This document shows positions 1-9,665 of a stretch of 64,000 bases of DNA, piece by piece. Origin of the DNA: [Pseudopropionibacterium] massiliense (GTDB lineage Bacteria > Actinomycetota > Actinomycetes > Propionibacteriales > Propionibacteriaceae); NCBI RefSeq assembly GCF_900607225.1, contig NZ_LR027842.1, forward strand, positions 1,594,396 through 1,658,395, in the 5' to 3' direction. Each line of letters starts with the position of its first letter. Positions within the stretch are counted from its first letter, which is position 1. Below the pieces are notes generated by a model. The model made no database searches and was not told the origin of the DNA. It worked only from the letters and a program-made list of their open reading frames with translations. Both the position numbers and the translations under genes were made by a program.

Positions 1-1
1 C

Positions 2-112
2 CGAACCATCGACATCCAAGCCGGCGACGCCATCGTCACCGCTGAAGACCCCATCCCCAACAACATCCAAACCTGGCTCGACGCCATCCACAACACCCGG
101 GAACGACACTAA
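2..112 (+). CDS. 3' end of a gene, possibly an IS1634-type transposase
   Basis: Only the last 36 codons lie in the window, ending at TAA 110-112. The readable tail contains IDIQAGDAIVTAEDPIP followed by a short helix and a basic end. I recall similar endings (IQAG..T..DP.P) in IS1634-family transposases of actinobacteria, but this is from memory and the catalytic DDE region is outside the window. No terminal inverted repeat could be confirmed in the following 170 bases. It could equally be an unrelated hypothetical protein. Confidence 0.4.
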   Translation, partial: RTIDIQAGDAIVTAEDPIPNNIQTWLDAIHNTRERH

Positions 113-228
113 ATGAGCCAAGTCAGGTTATTCACAGCCATCCTAAAGCGCACCCTGACTAGGGGTTTCGCTGGTCGATACGTCGCCTGTGAACAAGCCC
201 CTTGGGCCGATTCCCCACATGGGAAGGC

Positions 229-260
229 GAGTGGGGCGCGGGTTGCCCCGCGCCCCACTC
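229..260. terminator. strong hairpin between the left-edge gene and cycA
   Basis: A perfect 13-bp inverted repeat (GAGTGGGGCGCGG at 229-241, its complement at 248-260) with a 6-base loop sits between two convergent genes. On the + strand it is followed by the T-rich TTCTGGTTTT, so it best serves the left gene; on the - strand the tail after the stem is not U-rich. A bidirectional factor-independent terminator is the likely role. Confidence 0.6.
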
Positions 261-288
261 TTCTGGTTTTCAGGAACGATTTTGCCCG

Positions 289-1716
289 TCAGGATGCAGC
301 ATCAGAACCCGAGGGATTTCTTCCGCGAACACCTCGTCTGATGAACCACGCGATTGTCAGCCCCACGAACCACAGAAGCGTGCAGAGCAGAGCGAATCTC
401 GTGTCGTCGTAACGAAGCAGCAAATAGACGACGAACCCAAAGAACGCCAAAACCATCCATGGAGTGAATGCCGCCAAAGGAACTTTGAATGCCGCCTTTT
501 CGTGAGCATCGCGGTGCATCTTTCGGTATCGGATGTAGCACACCACGATCAGTGCCCACATGAAGAGAACAAGTCCAACCGAAACCGAGGATACCGCGAC
601 AAAAGCATCGACCACCGAATCGCCCATCATGAGAATCGGGAAGGCCGAAAATGTCAGGGCCACTGAAAGAATCAGAGCCTTTGCCGGCACCTTCCGCTTC
701 GACAGATGGCCAAATGAATCGGGGGCCTGCTTCGAGAGCGCCAACCCGTACAACATCCGAGATGTGGAGAAGATCCCGGAGTTCGTGCTGGAGGACGCGG
801 AGGTCAGAACCACGAAGTTCATGACTCCTGCTGCCGCCGCGAGCCCAACCAGGTTGAACACGTTCACGAAGGGGGAGACATCGGGATTCACCTTGTCGAA
901 GGGTGTGATCGACATGATGACGGCGAGCGACATCACGTAGAACACGACAATCCGAACCGGAATGGCGTTGATCGCTTTCGGCAAGGTTTTGTGCGGGTCT
1001 GACGTCTCCGCAGCAGCCGTTCCGATCAGTTCGATTCCAATGAAGGCGTAGACCGCAATCTGGAATGCCTGCAGGAAACCTTCCAGCCCGCCTGCGAAGA
1101 ACCCCTGTGCAGGCAGCAGATGCGTGACAGATGCCACGGTCCCGTCGGGGGAACGGAACTGGAGCAGGATCATCACGATTCCGACGACGACCAGTATCAC
1201 GATTGCCATGATCTTGATCAGTGCGAACCAGAATTCGATCTCACCGAAGGCCTTCACCGTCAGCAGGTTGCAGCCGAGCAGGGCCAGCAGCAACACCGCC
1301 GTGCAAACCATCGACCAGCGAAGATCATGCAACCAGAAATCAAAGTATCCTGCGATCACAATGATCTCTGCCGTCGCGGTGACCACCCAGAGGATCCAAT
1401 AGGTCCACCCTGCGAAGAAACCCGCCCAAGGACCGAGCAAGTCATTGGCGAAATCCTGGAAGGACTTGTATTCGAGGTTGTGGAGCAGCAGCTCACCCAT
1501 GGCCCTCATCACGAAGAAGAGCATCACACCGATGATCATGTAGATCAGCAGCAGCGATGGTCCCGCCATGTGAATGGTTTTTCCCGAGCCCATGAACAGG
1601 CCCGTTCCGATGGCGCCGCCGATGGCGATGAGCTGAATGTGGCGGTTCTTCAGGTTCCGCTGCAGATGCTCCCGGCCCTCGGCGGCCTGCGTTGAAGCAG
1701 CGGGTTCATCCGACAT
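289..1716 (-). CDS. cycA: D-serine/D-alanine/glycine permease CycA-like
   Basis: Amino-acid/proton symporter of the APC superfamily, 475 residues, expected 12 membrane helices. The first helix region (RHIQLIAIGGAIGTGLFMGSG) and the following YMIIG.MLFFVMRAMGELLL stretch closely match E. coli CycA, as do the GIELIGT.AAET and SAS..NSGIFSTSRML segments in the middle. CycA imports glycine, D-serine and D/L-alanine. The ATG overlaps the end of ald by 11 bp, so both are probably translated from one message; an alanine importer next to alanine dehydrogenase suggests use of alanine as carbon and nitrogen source. Substrate choice is inferred from similarity and context. Confidence 0.88.
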   Translation of the reverse strand: MSDEPAASTQAAEGREHLQRNLKNRHIQLIAIGGAIGTGLFMGSGKTIHMAGPSLLLIYMIIGVMLFFVMRAMGELLLHNLEYKSFQDFANDLLGPWAGFFAGWTYWILWVVTATAEIIVIAGYFDFWLHDLRWSMVCTAVLLLALLGCNLLTVKAFGEIEFWFALIKIMAIVILVVVGIVMILLQFRSPDGTVASVTHLLPAQGFFAGGLEGFLQAFQIAVYAFIGIELIGTAAAETSDPHKTLPKAINAIPVRIVVFYVMSLAVIMSITPFDKVNPDVSPFVNVFNLVGLAAAAGVMNFVVLTSASSSTNSGIFSTSRMLYGLALSKQAPDSFGHLSKRKVPAKALILSVALTFSAFPILMMGDSVVDAFVAVSSVSVGLVLFMWALIVVCYIRYRKMHRDAHEKAAFKVPLAAFTPWMVLAFFGFVVYLLLRYDDTRFALLCTLLWFVGLTIAWFIRRGVRGRNPSGSDAAS

Positions 1717-2830
1717 GATCGAGCGCTTCCGCCAGGGGCATCAGCGGAAGCCCGAACGCCTCGGCCACGCCCGCGAAGGTCAGGTTGCCCTTGACCGTGT
1801 TGAGCCCCTTGGCCAGCGCGGGATTGTCCTTCAGCGCCTGGGCCGCCCCCTTGTCGGCGAGCTGAATCGCGTAGGAGAGGGTGGCGTTGGTGAGAGCCCA
1901 GGTGGAGGTGTTCGGCACCGCGCCCGGCATGTTCGCCACGCAGTAGAACTGCGAGTTGTGGACGGGGAAGGTCGGATCGTCGTGGGTGGTCGGGTGGGAA
2001 TCCTCGAAACAGCCGCCCTGGTCGATGGCGACATCAACCAGCACCGATCCGGGCTTCATCTCGGCGACCATGTCGTTGGTGACCAGCTTCGGGGTCTTGG
2101 CGCCGGGAATGAGCACCGTACCGACCACCAGGTCGGCCTGGAGGACGTGCTCGCGCACTGCGAGGGCGGAGCTGACGACACCGTGTACCTGGTTGTGGAA
2201 CCTCCAGAAGATGTTGCGAAGCTTGTCGAGATCGGTGTCGAGAACCGTGACATCCGCACCGAGGCCCATGGCGATGTTGGCTGCGTTCTGACCGGCGACA
2301 CCGCCACCGAGGATGACGACCTTGGCGCTGGGAACACCACCGATGCAGCCCATGAGGACGCCGCGCCCGCCCTGGGCCTTCATGAGGGAGTGGGCACCGA
2401 CCTGGGGGGCCAGGGAGCCTGCGATCTCGGACATGGGGTAAAGCAGCGGCAACGCACCGGAGGGCAGCTGAACGGTCTCGTAGGCGATCGCAGTGGTTCC
2501 TGCCTTGAGCAGAGCATCGGTCTGGGGACGATCGGCCGCGAGGTGAAGGTAGGTGAACAGGGTCAGGTCCTCACGCAGGTACTGGTACTCGCTGGAGATC
2601 GGCTCCTTCACCTTGATCACCATCTCGCCAACCTCCCAGGTGTCGGCGGCGTTGCTGACGATCTTCGCACCCTGCGCGACAAATTCCTCATCCGGGATCG
2701 AAGAACCGACGCCCGCACCCGCCTGGATGTAGACCTCGTGGCCCCTTCTGACGAGCTCATGGACGCCAACGGGGGTGATGGCGACCCGGAACTCGTTGTT
2801 CTTGACCTCGGTCGGGATTGCGATACGCAT
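1706..2830 (-). CDS. ald: alanine dehydrogenase
   Basis: NAD-dependent alanine dehydrogenase (L-alanine to pyruvate plus ammonia), 374 residues, the usual length. Lysine 75 (in VIKVKEP) and histidine 96 (YLHLAAD) correspond to the substrate and catalytic residues of the family, and the Rossmann signature [10 protein letters not shown] begins near residue 175. The ATG is preceded by AAGGAG six bases upstream, which fixes the start. First gene of a two-gene unit with cycA. In mycobacteria ald is induced by alanine and by low oxygen; no regulator gene lies next to it here. Confidence 0.95.
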   Translation of the reverse strand: MRIAIPTEVKNNEFRVAITPVGVHELVRRGHEVYIQAGAGVGSSIPDEEFVAQGAKIVSNAADTWEVGEMVIKVKEPISSEYQYLREDLTLFTYLHLAADRPQTDALLKAGTTAIAYETVQLPSGALPLLYPMSEIAGSLAPQVGAHSLMKAQGGRGVLMGCIGGVPSAKVVILGGGVAGQNAANIAMGLGADVTVLDTDLDKLRNIFWRFHNQVHGVVSSALAVREHVLQADLVVGTVLIPGAKTPKLVTNDMVAEMKPGSVLVDVAIDQGGCFEDSHPTTHDDPTFPVHNSQFYCVANMPGAVPNTSTWALTNATLSYAIQLADKGAAQALKDNPALAKGLNTVKGNLTFAGVAEAFGLPLMPLAEALDHVG

Positions 2831-2888
2831 GTGTTACTCCTTCGTAATTGTTTCTGGCTGCCCCACCTTGGGCATCCATGCGTTTGCT

Positions 2889-2918
2889 TGATACCGACAC
2901 TAGTACGACAGGGGTCAA
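2889..2918 (-). promoter_or_regulatory. candidate ald-cycA promoter
   Basis: On the minus strand a TTGACC box (2913-2918) is followed after 18 bases by GTATCA (2889-2894), about 60 bases before the ald start. This resembles a sigma-70-type promoter with a good -35 and a weak -10. No experimental support; the alternative -10 TATCAA would give a 19-base spacer. Confidence 0.35.
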
Positions 2919-2976
2919 CACGCGCGACCACCCCCCTCATTTTCGGCTACGACAAGGCCTTGAGCTGCTGAAACCG

Positions 2977-3014
2977 GGGGTGGTGCCACCCCGCGAGGGC
3001 CCCGGAGGGGCCTC
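2977..3014. terminator. tandem hairpins after acnA
   Basis: Two adjacent G+C-rich inverted repeats lie just beyond the acnA stop: GGGGTGG/CCACCCC (2977-2983 and 2986-2992, two-base loop) and an imperfect GAGGGCCCC/GGGGCCTC (2995-3014, one bulged base). They separate acnA from the ald promoter. No U-tract follows, which is common for actinobacterial terminators. Confidence 0.45.
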
Positions 3015-3036
3015 ACGGAGGTCCGGTGAGGGCCGT

Positions 3037-5712
3037 TCAGGCCCTCGCCAGGTTGCGCAGTACGTAGGGCATGATGCCGCCGTTGAGGTAGTAGGCCCGC
3101 TCCCCGGGGGTGTCGATCCGCACGATCGCGTCGAATCCCGTCACCGTGCCGTCGGGACGGGTGGCGGTGACCCTGACCGTGCGCGGGGTGATGCCGGAGT
3201 TCAGCTCGGTAATGCCGGAGACGGCGAAGATCTCCTCCCCCGTCAGACCGAGGGAGTCGGCGGAGACCCCGTCGGGGAACTGGAGCGGGAGGACCCCCAT
3301 CCCGATCAGGTTGGAGCGGTGGATCCGCTCGTAGCTCTCAGCAACGACGGCTCTCACTCCGAGCAGCGCCGTGCCCTTGGCCGCCCAGTCCCTGGAGGAT
3401 CCGGACCCGTACTCCTTGCCTGCCAGGATCATCAGCGGAATCCCTGCGGCCGCGTAGTTCTGGGCCGCGTCGTAGACGGTGGTCACCGGGGCCCCGGGAA
3501 GGGTGAAGTCACGGGTGAAACCACCCTCGGTGCCGGGCGCCACCTGGTTCCGCAGCCGGATGTTGGCGAAGGTGCCCCGGATCATGATTTCGTGGTTTCC
3601 ACGCCGGGATCCGTAGGAGTTGAAGTCCCGGCGGCCCACTCCCTGGGACGCGAGGTAGGCGCCCGCCGGGGAGTCCGGCTTGATGCTTCCCGCCGGGGAG
3701 ATGTGATCTGTGGTGACGGAATCCCCCAGCTTCAGCAGCACCCGGGCGCCCCCGATGTCCTCGACGGGGATGGGTTCTTCGGGCATTCCGTCGAAGTAGG
3801 GGGCCCGGCGTACGTAGGTGGATTCCTCGTCCCATTCGAAGACCGCACCGTCCGGGGTGGGCAGTGAACGCCAGCGCTCGTCCCCGGTGAACACGTCGGC
3901 GTAGCGGGACGCGAACATCTCGGAGCTGATGGATGAGCTGATGGCGTCCTCGATCTCGGCCTGGGTGGGCCACAGGTCCCGCATGAACACGTCGTTGCCA
4001 TCGCGGTCCTGACCAACGGGGTCGTTGAACAGGTCGATGTCCATGGTTCCGGCGAGGGCGTAGATGATGACCAGCATCGGGCTGGCGAGGTAGTTCATCT
4101 TCACGTCCGGGCTGATCCGGCCCTCGAAGTTCCGGTTGCCGGAGAGCACCGCGGCCACGGCCAGGTCGTGCTCGTTCACGGCGGCGGAGACCTCGGGAAT
4201 CAGCGGGCCGGTGTTACCGATGCAGGTCACGCAGCCGTAGCCGACGAGGTTGAACCCGATCGCGTCGAGGTAGCCTCCGAGCCCGGATCTCGCGTAGTAG
4301 TCGGTGACCACCTGGGAGCCGGGGGCCAGCGAGGTCTTGACCCAGGGTTTCCGGGTCATTCCCCGCTCGACGGCCTTCTTGGCCACCAGGGCCGCACCCA
4401 GCATCACGGACGGATTGGAGGTGTTGGTGCAGGACGTGATGGAAGCGACGGTGACGGCACCATTTCTCAGCTCGAAGGACGTGCCGTCGGCGAGCGTAAC
4501 CGGCACCGAGATATCGGGGGTATCCGTGTAGGCGGGCAATGCCCTGTGGAAACTGTCGCGGGAACGAGTGAGCAGGATGCGGTCCTGGGGGCGTTTCGGC
4601 CCCGCGATGGACGGCACCACGGTGCTGAGGTCGAGCTCGATGTACTCGGAATAGGCGGGTTCGCGATCGTCCTCGTGCCACAGCCCCTGGGTCTTGGCGT
4701 AGGTCTCCACAAGGGCGATCTGGGCCTCGTCGCGCCCGGTCAGACGCAGATAGTCAATGGTCGTGGCGTCAATCGGGAAAACCGCGATCGTGGAACCGTA
4801 CTCCGGACTCATGTTCCCGATGGTGGCACGGTTGGCGAGCGGCACCTGGGAGACACCGTCGCCGTAGAACTCCACGAACTTCCCCACCACCTTGTGCTGC
4901 CGCAGCATCTCGGTGATGGTCAGGACCAGATCGGTTGCGGTGGTTCCTTCGGGGAGTCGCCCTGTCAGTTTGAACCCGACCACTCGCGGGATGAGCATGG
5001 AGACCGGCTGCCCCAACATGGCGGCTTCGGCCTCGATGCCGCCCACCCCCCACCCGACCACACCGAGGCCGTTGACCATGGTGGTGTGGGAGTCCGTACC
5101 GACACAGGTGTCGGGATAGGCCTGGAGAATGCCGTCAACGAACCGCGGGAAGACGACCCGGGCCAGGTGCTCTATGTTGACCTGGTGAACGATTCCGGTG
5201 CCGGGAGGAACCACCTTGAAGTCATCGAACGCGGTCTGTCCCCAGCGCAGGAACTGGTAGCGCTCACGATTGCGCCGGTATTCGATCTCGGTGTTCTGCT
5301 CGAATGCGGTCGGGGTTCCGAAAACCTCTGCTATGACGGAATGATCAATGACCATTTCCGCCGGGGCCAGCGGGTTCACCTTGGCGGGATCCCCACCGAG
5401 GGTCACAACGGCCTCCCGCATGGTTGCGAGATCCACCACACAGGGAACACCCGTGAAGTCCTGCATGATGACGCGGGCGGGGGTGAACTGAATCTCGTGA
5501 CTCGGTTCGGCTCCCGCGTCCCAGTTCCCGAGCGCCCGGATGTCGTCGGCGGTGATGTTGACGCCATCCTCCGTTCGCAGCAGGTTCTCCAGAAGGATCT
5601 TGAGGCTGTAGGGCAGCCTGTCGTGTCCTGCCACCGCGTCGATCCGGAAGATTTCGTAGGTGGTGCCACCCACCTCGAGGGATGACCTGGCCCCGAAGCT
5701 GTTGACGCTCAT
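3037..5712 (-). CDS. acnA: aconitate hydratase A
   Basis: TCA-cycle aconitase (citrate to isocitrate), 891 residues, typical of the AcnA/IRP1 type. The 4Fe-4S ligands are visible: a cysteine in [11 protein letters not shown] and a C..C pair in [13 protein letters not shown]. The C-terminal swivel domain carries [17 protein letters not shown] and [17 protein letters not shown]. The ATG is preceded by AAGGAG. It lies 85 bases downstream of the RNA methylase gene on the same strand but has its own candidate promoter and a palindromic operator (5740-5759). Unlike many relatives there is no adjacent TetR-type acnR gene in this window. Confidence 0.96.
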   Translation of the reverse strand: MSVNSFGARSSLEVGGTTYEIFRIDAVAGHDRLPYSLKILLENLLRTEDGVNITADDIRALGNWDAGAEPSHEIQFTPARVIMQDFTGVPCVVDLATMREAVVTLGGDPAKVNPLAPAEMVIDHSVIAEVFGTPTAFEQNTEIEYRRNRERYQFLRWGQTAFDDFKVVPPGTGIVHQVNIEHLARVVFPRFVDGILQAYPDTCVGTDSHTTMVNGLGVVGWGVGGIEAEAAMLGQPVSMLIPRVVGFKLTGRLPEGTTATDLVLTITEMLRQHKVVGKFVEFYGDGVSQVPLANRATIGNMSPEYGSTIAVFPIDATTIDYLRLTGRDEAQIALVETYAKTQGLWHEDDREPAYSEYIELDLSTVVPSIAGPKRPQDRILLTRSRDSFHRALPAYTDTPDISVPVTLADGTSFELRNGAVTVASITSCTNTSNPSVMLGAALVAKKAVERGMTRKPWVKTSLAPGSQVVTDYYARSGLGGYLDAIGFNLVGYGCVTCIGNTGPLIPEVSAAVNEHDLAVAAVLSGNRNFEGRISPDVKMNYLASPMLVIIYALAGTMDIDLFNDPVGQDRDGNDVFMRDLWPTQAEIEDAISSSISSEMFASRYADVFTGDERWRSLPTPDGAVFEWDEESTYVRRAPYFDGMPEEPIPVEDIGGARVLLKLGDSVTTDHISPAGSIKPDSPAGAYLASQGVGRRDFNSYGSRRGNHEIMIRGTFANIRLRNQVAPGTEGGFTRDFTLPGAPVTTVYDAAQNYAAAGIPLMILAGKEYGSGSSRDWAAKGTALLGVRAVVAESYERIHRSNLIGMGVLPLQFPDGVSADSLGLTGEEIFAVSGITELNSGITPRTVRVTATRPDGTVTGFDAIVRIDTPGERAYYLNGGIMPYVLRNLARA

Positions 5713-5739
5713 AGCTCTCCTTGGTCCGCCTCACGCCAC

Positions 5740-5759
5740 ATATCTTGATGTCAAGATAT
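5740..5759. promoter_or_regulatory. perfect palindrome, candidate acnA operator
   Basis: Nine-base arms ATATCTTGA and TCAAGATAT flank a TG centre, 28-47 bases upstream of the acnA start codon. The core TCTTGA..TCAAGA resembles, as I recall, operators of MarR-family regulators of the UrtR/TamR group; TamR of Streptomyces controls aconitase. The palindrome covers the predicted -10 box (5753-5758), a layout expected for a repressor. The identity of the regulator is inference. Confidence 0.55.
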
Positions 5760-5781
5760 CACGGCGACGCCCTGTTCCCAA
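5753..5781 (-). promoter_or_regulatory. candidate acnA promoter
   Basis: Minus-strand TTGGGA (5776-5781), 17-base spacer, TATCTT (5753-5758). The -10 box lies inside the palindrome at 5740-5759, so a protein bound there would block transcription of acnA. Confidence 0.4.
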
Positions 5782-5797
5782 AAAGCCGGTGAACGCC

Positions 5798-6928
5798 TCA
5801 GGTTCTCGTGGCGGGTTTCAGGATGGCCACACACTCCACGTGATGGGTCATCGGAAACAGGTCGAAGGCACGGATCCGCTCCGCCTCATATCCGCGTACC
5901 GCAAAACCTGCCAGGTCCCTGGCCAGGCTCGCCGGGTCGCAGGCGACGTAGGCGACGGTCCTGGGTGCGAGATCCGCCACGCGCGCCACCACGGCGGCCC
6001 CCGCTCCCCGCCGGGGTGGGTCGAGGACGACCAGATCGACCCCGGAAGGGAGCCGTCGCAGTGCCTTCGCCAAAGACAGCGCCAGGAAACGCCCCCGGGG
6101 CACGTTGACGCGGGCATTCGCAGCGGCCTCCCGGTCCAGTTCCACCCCGAAAACTTCGGCCCCGGCGTGGTCCAGGCCCGCGGCGAACAACCCTGAACCG
6201 CAGTAGAGATCGAGCGCCAGATCCCCCGGTCTGGGCTTGAGTCCTTCCATGACGGCGTCGAGCAGGGTCTCGGCCGCCCTGGGATGCACCTGCCAGAACC
6301 CGGAGGCCGCCACCTGGAAGGAAAACTGTCCCACCCGCTCGCGAACCCGGGAAGAACCGGCCCGCAGTTTTCCGTCGGCGAGCACGCTGATCCCGCTCGC
6401 AGCACACACCACCGTGAGCGTCGCTGCTCCTTCCGCGAGCTCATCCAGCTGCCCCGGGGGAGGCCCGGGGGCAGCGGCGAGGCATCCGGTCGCAGGCAGT
6501 GGCACCACCTCGTGTGATCGCCGCCCACGGAGCCCCACGTGGCCGTTGCCGACTGCGTACCTCATCCGGGTACGCCAGTTGACCGTCGGCTGGATGGCCT
6601 CCACCCGGCCGGCCCAGGTGATCCCCGCCAATCGGGACAGCTGCTCCGCGACGACGGCCGTCTTGAGGTCGAGCTGGAGTTCGGGGCTGGCGTGCTGCCA
6701 GTCGCAGCCACCGCACTCTCCGGCGACCGGGCACGGGGGCTCCACCCGTCCCGGGGAGGCCTCGAGAACCCGGATCACGCGTCCCCGATCGAACCGGCTG
6801 CCCTTCTCGGTGATCTCTACGACCACCCGCTCCCCGGGCAGTCCGCCCGTGACGAAGATCACCTTGCCGTCGAAGCGCCCCACGACCACACCACCGTGGG
6901 CCACCCGTTCGAGTTCGACCTCGATCAT
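5798..6928 (-). CDS. TrmA/RumA-family RNA (uracil-5-)-methyltransferase
   Basis: SAM-dependent RNA uracil C5-methylase, 376 residues from the ATG at 6928. Order of parts: TRAM RNA-binding domain (about 1-55), a CPVAGECGGC cysteine cluster typical of the iron-sulfur RumA type, a central insertion, and a Rossmann methyltransferase domain with DLYCGSGLF, VLDPPRRG and the AYVACDP motif that holds the nucleophilic cysteine. A longer frame extends to 7219, but this ATG overlaps the transporter stop as ATGA and starts at the TRAM domain, so I prefer it. Same order as M. tuberculosis Rv2689c-Rv2690c. Whether the target is 23S rRNA or tRNA cannot be told. Confidence 0.88.
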   Translation of the reverse strand: MIEVELERVAHGGVVVGRFDGKVIFVTGGLPGERVVVEITEKGSRFDRGRVIRVLEASPGRVEPPCPVAGECGGCDWQHASPELQLDLKTAVVAEQLSRLAGITWAGRVEAIQPTVNWRTRMRYAVGNGHVGLRGRRSHEVVPLPATGCLAAAPGPPPGQLDELAEGAATLTVVCAASGISVLADGKLRAGSSRVRERVGQFSFQVAASGFWQVHPRAAETLLDAVMEGLKPRPGDLALDLYCGSGLFAAGLDHAGAEVFGVELDREAAANARVNVPRGRFLALSLAKALRRLPSGVDLVVLDPPRRGAGAAVVARVADLAPRTVAYVACDPASLARDLAGFAVRGYEAERIRAFDLFPMTHHVECVAILKPATRT

Positions 6929-8898
6929 CTGGTGCCTTGTCTGGCCTCGCGGCGCCGCGAGCTGCTGAGCTGGTAGGGCACCGAGATCACCATCACCCCG
7001 CTCATGTAGTGCAGTCTGGTGCGGATCAGCAGGGTGGTCTGGTTGTGGAGCAGTCGCTCCCACCAGTTCCCCACCACGTAGTCGGGGATGTAGACGGCCA
7101 CGACATCCCTGGGGTTCTCGGTGCGCATCTCGGCCACGTAACGGATGAAGGGCTGGGTGATCTCCCGGTAGGGGGATGCGATCACGCGCAACGGAATGCC
7201 GAAGTCCTCCCTCCGCCACGCCTCCATGAGTTCGCGCGCCTCCTCGTCATCGACGGAGATCGTTACCCCCATCAGGGATGTGGCGCGGCCCGCCTTCGCG
7301 TAGGCGATGGCCTTCGCGGTGGGCAGGTTCACCTGTTGCACCAGCACCACCGCCCTGACCCGGCTCGGCAGTGCCCGGTCGGATTCGGGGCGGAGGGCCA
7401 GTTCATCCCTGACCTGGTCGTAGTGTCTGCGGATCAGGACCATCAGCAGGTACATCAATCCCATGGCGACCAGGGCGAGGTAGGCGCCGTGGGTGAACTT
7501 GGAGATGAGCACGACCACCAGCACCACGGCGGTCATTCCCGCGCCGAGGAGGTTGATCACGCGGGATCGTTGCATGCGCCGCCGTTCGCCCCGGTCCTTC
7601 TCGACGCGGAGCGCGCGGTTCCAGTGCAGCACCATCCCGGTCTGCCCGACGGTGAAGGAGATGAACACCCCGACCACGTAGAGCTGGATCAGGGCCGTCA
7701 CGGAGGCGTTGAAACCCCAGACGAGGGCGATGGCCGCCACGGCCAGCAGCACGATCCCGTTGGAATAGGCCAACCGGTCGCCGCGGGTGTGGAGTTGCCG
7801 GGGTAGATAACCGTCCTTGGCGAGGATCGAAGCCAGGCTCGGGAAACCGTTGAACGCGGTGTTCGCGGCCAGGAACAGGATCGACAGGGTGGCGATGATG
7901 ACCACGTAGAAACCCGGAACGAACCAGTCACTGAAGACCGTGCGCGCCAGCTGTCCCGTCACGGTCACCGCCGCGGTGTGGATGGTCGAGCCGTCCGGCT
8001 TCAGGTAGTGGGTTCCGGTCAGTTCGTCGATCAGGTGCACGCGGGTCAGGTTGGCCAGCAGGACGATCCCGACGAGCATGGTCACAGCGATCAACCCGAG
8101 CAACCCGAGCACCGAGGCGGCGTTGCGGCTCTTGGGGGGGCGGAACGACGGCACGCCGTTGGCCACGGCCTCCACGCCGGTCAGCGCGGCGCAGCCCGAC
8201 GAGAAGGCCCGGGTGATGATCGCGACCAGCACCCACCCGAAGGCTTGGTCGGCGCCCTGGGCACCGATCACCGTCAGGTCGGAGGTCTCGCTCTTCAGCG
8301 AATGTCCCAGGACCAGGATCCGGAAGAATCCGATGGCGAGCATCAAGAGCATTGAGAACATGAAGACGTAGGTGGGCCAGGCCAGCACCCCCCCGGAGTC
8401 CCTGACGCCCCGCAGGTTCATCAGTGCCAGGACGACGATCACCCCGACCGCGATGGGCACCTCGTAGCCGTCTATCCCGGGGAGCATCGCCTTGGCGTTG
8501 AGCACACCGGCGGAAACCGAGACGGCGACCGTCAGCACGTAGTCGACCAGCAGCGCCGACGCCACAGTCAGTCCTGCGTGCCTGCCCAGGTTCGACGCGG
8601 CGACCTCGTAGTCCCCTCCACCGGTCGGATAGGCACGAACGGTCTGCCGGTAGGACATCGCCACCACCGCGATCACGACCCCGACCGCGAGCCCGATCTG
8701 CCACGAGAACAGGTAACCGGTCATCCCGGCCAAGGATAGGGTGATCAGGATCTCGTCGGGTGCGTAGGCGACCGAGCTCAGCGCGTCCGAGGCGAACACG
8801 GGCAGCGCGAGCCGTTTCGGGAGAAGCGTTTCCCCCAGTTGTGCACTGGCCAGGCGGCGGCCGACGAACACACGCTTCAGCGCCTGATAGATGTTCAC
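6925..8898 (-). CDS. KimA-like APC potassium importer
   Basis: 657-residue APC-superfamily transporter with about 12 helices in the first 460 residues and a cytoplasmic C-terminal domain of about 190 residues. The N-terminal pattern (LALPVFASDALSSVAYAP, SYRQTVRAYPTGGGDYEVA, LLVDYVLTVAVSVSAG) closely matches B. subtilis KimA, a high-affinity K+/H+ symporter inhibited by c-di-AMP. The equivalent M. tuberculosis gene is Rv2690c. It is divergent from the two TrkA genes (86 bases apart), which supports a potassium role. Starts at GTG 8898; the stop overlaps the methylase start. The K+ substrate is inference from similarity. Confidence 0.78.
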   Translation of the reverse strand: MNIYQALKRVFVGRRLASAQLGETLLPKRLALPVFASDALSSVAYAPDEILITLSLAGMTGYLFSWQIGLAVGVVIAVVAMSYRQTVRAYPTGGGDYEVAASNLGRHAGLTVASALLVDYVLTVAVSVSAGVLNAKAMLPGIDGYEVPIAVGVIVVLALMNLRGVRDSGGVLAWPTYVFMFSMLLMLAIGFFRILVLGHSLKSETSDLTVIGAQGADQAFGWVLVAIITRAFSSGCAALTGVEAVANGVPSFRPPKSRNAASVLGLLGLIAVTMLVGIVLLANLTRVHLIDELTGTHYLKPDGSTIHTAAVTVTGQLARTVFSDWFVPGFYVVIIATLSILFLAANTAFNGFPSLASILAKDGYLPRQLHTRGDRLAYSNGIVLLAVAAIALVWGFNASVTALIQLYVVGVFISFTVGQTGMVLHWNRALRVEKDRGERRRMQRSRVINLLGAGMTAVVLVVVLISKFTHGAYLALVAMGLMYLLMVLIRRHYDQVRDELALRPESDRALPSRVRAVVLVQQVNLPTAKAIAYAKAGRATSLMGVTISVDDEEARELMEAWRREDFGIPLRVIASPYREITQPFIRYVAEMRTENPRDVVAVYIPDYVVGNWWERLLHNQTTLLIRTRLHYMSGVMVISVPYQLSSSRRREARQGTR

Positions 8899-8984
8899 GA
8901 GGCCCTACGGTAGACCCATGGCAGGGTGATTGCGATACCGTCGGATCTGCGTCCGGGATTCGCCGGACCGGGAGGGAGACGCAA

Positions 8985-9656
8985 GTGCACATCGTGATCA
9001 TGGGCTGTGGCCGCGTCGGTTCCATGCTGGCCCGGGGCCTCGAGAAACGAGGCCATTCGGTGGCGGTGATCGATGTCAACGTGGATTCGTTCCGGCGGCT
9101 CGGGATCGATTTTCAGGGGGCCACGGTCAGCGGGGTCGGTTTCGACCGGGAGGTGCTGGAGGCCGCCGACATCCGGCACGCCGACGGTTTCGCGGCCGTT
9201 TCCAGCGGCGACAACTCCAACATCCTGGCCGCCCGGGTGGTTCGCGAACAATACGGAGTGGACAATGTGGTGGCCCGCATCTACGACCAGGGCAGGGCCG
9301 CCGTCTACGAAAGGCTGGGCATCCCCACCGTCGCCACCGTCCGCTGGACCGTGGGCCAGGTGATGCGCAGGCTGCTGCCGGAGGGCAGCGAACCCGTGTG
9401 GCGGGACCCCTCGGGGACCGTGCGGTTGCTCCAGATCTACGTCCACTCGGCCTGGGTGGGAAAGCGCATCAGGGACCTGTCCGCGGCGGCCCAGGCCCCG
9501 ATACCGTTCGTCTCCCGCACGGGCCGCGGCATCGTTCCGGACTCCCAGACCGTTTTCCAGGACGGGGACCTGGTCTTCGTCGCCTGCGAGACCGAGAGGA
9601 CCGACGACGTCGAATCCCTGTTCGCCGCTCCCCCGACCCGTTCCCGAGATCTGTGA
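8985..9656 (+). CDS. TrkA-family K+ regulatory protein (CeoB-like)
   Basis: 223 residues: RCK_N Rossmann domain (IVIMGCGRVGSMLARGLE, NAD-binding) followed by an RCK_C domain (LLQIYVHSAWVGKRIRDLS). Such proteins sense nucleotides or c-di-AMP and gate K+ channels or carriers at the inner face of the membrane. The start is GTG 8985 behind GGGAGGGAGA; the longer frame from 8760 overlaps the transporter and has no support. Nine bases separate it from its paralogue. Same order as Rv2691-Rv2692 (ceoB-ceoC). No TrkH pore gene lies in the window, so the divergent KimA-like protein may be the partner. Confidence 0.9.
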   Translation: MHIVIMGCGRVGSMLARGLEKRGHSVAVIDVNVDSFRRLGIDFQGATVSGVGFDREVLEAADIRHADGFAAVSSGDNSNILAARVVREQYGVDNVVARIYDQGRAAVYERLGIPTVATVRWTVGQVMRRLLPEGSEPVWRDPSGTVRLLQIYVHSAWVGKRIRDLSAAAQAPIPFVSRTGRGIVPDSQTVFQDGDLVFVACETERTDDVESLFAAPPTRSRDL

Positions 9657-9665
9657 GGAATCACC

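Noticed and set aside
8899-8984. c-di-AMP riboswitch in the divergent K+ transporter region.
   Set aside because: Only 86 bases are available, too short for the known ydaO fold, and no conserved core is visible.
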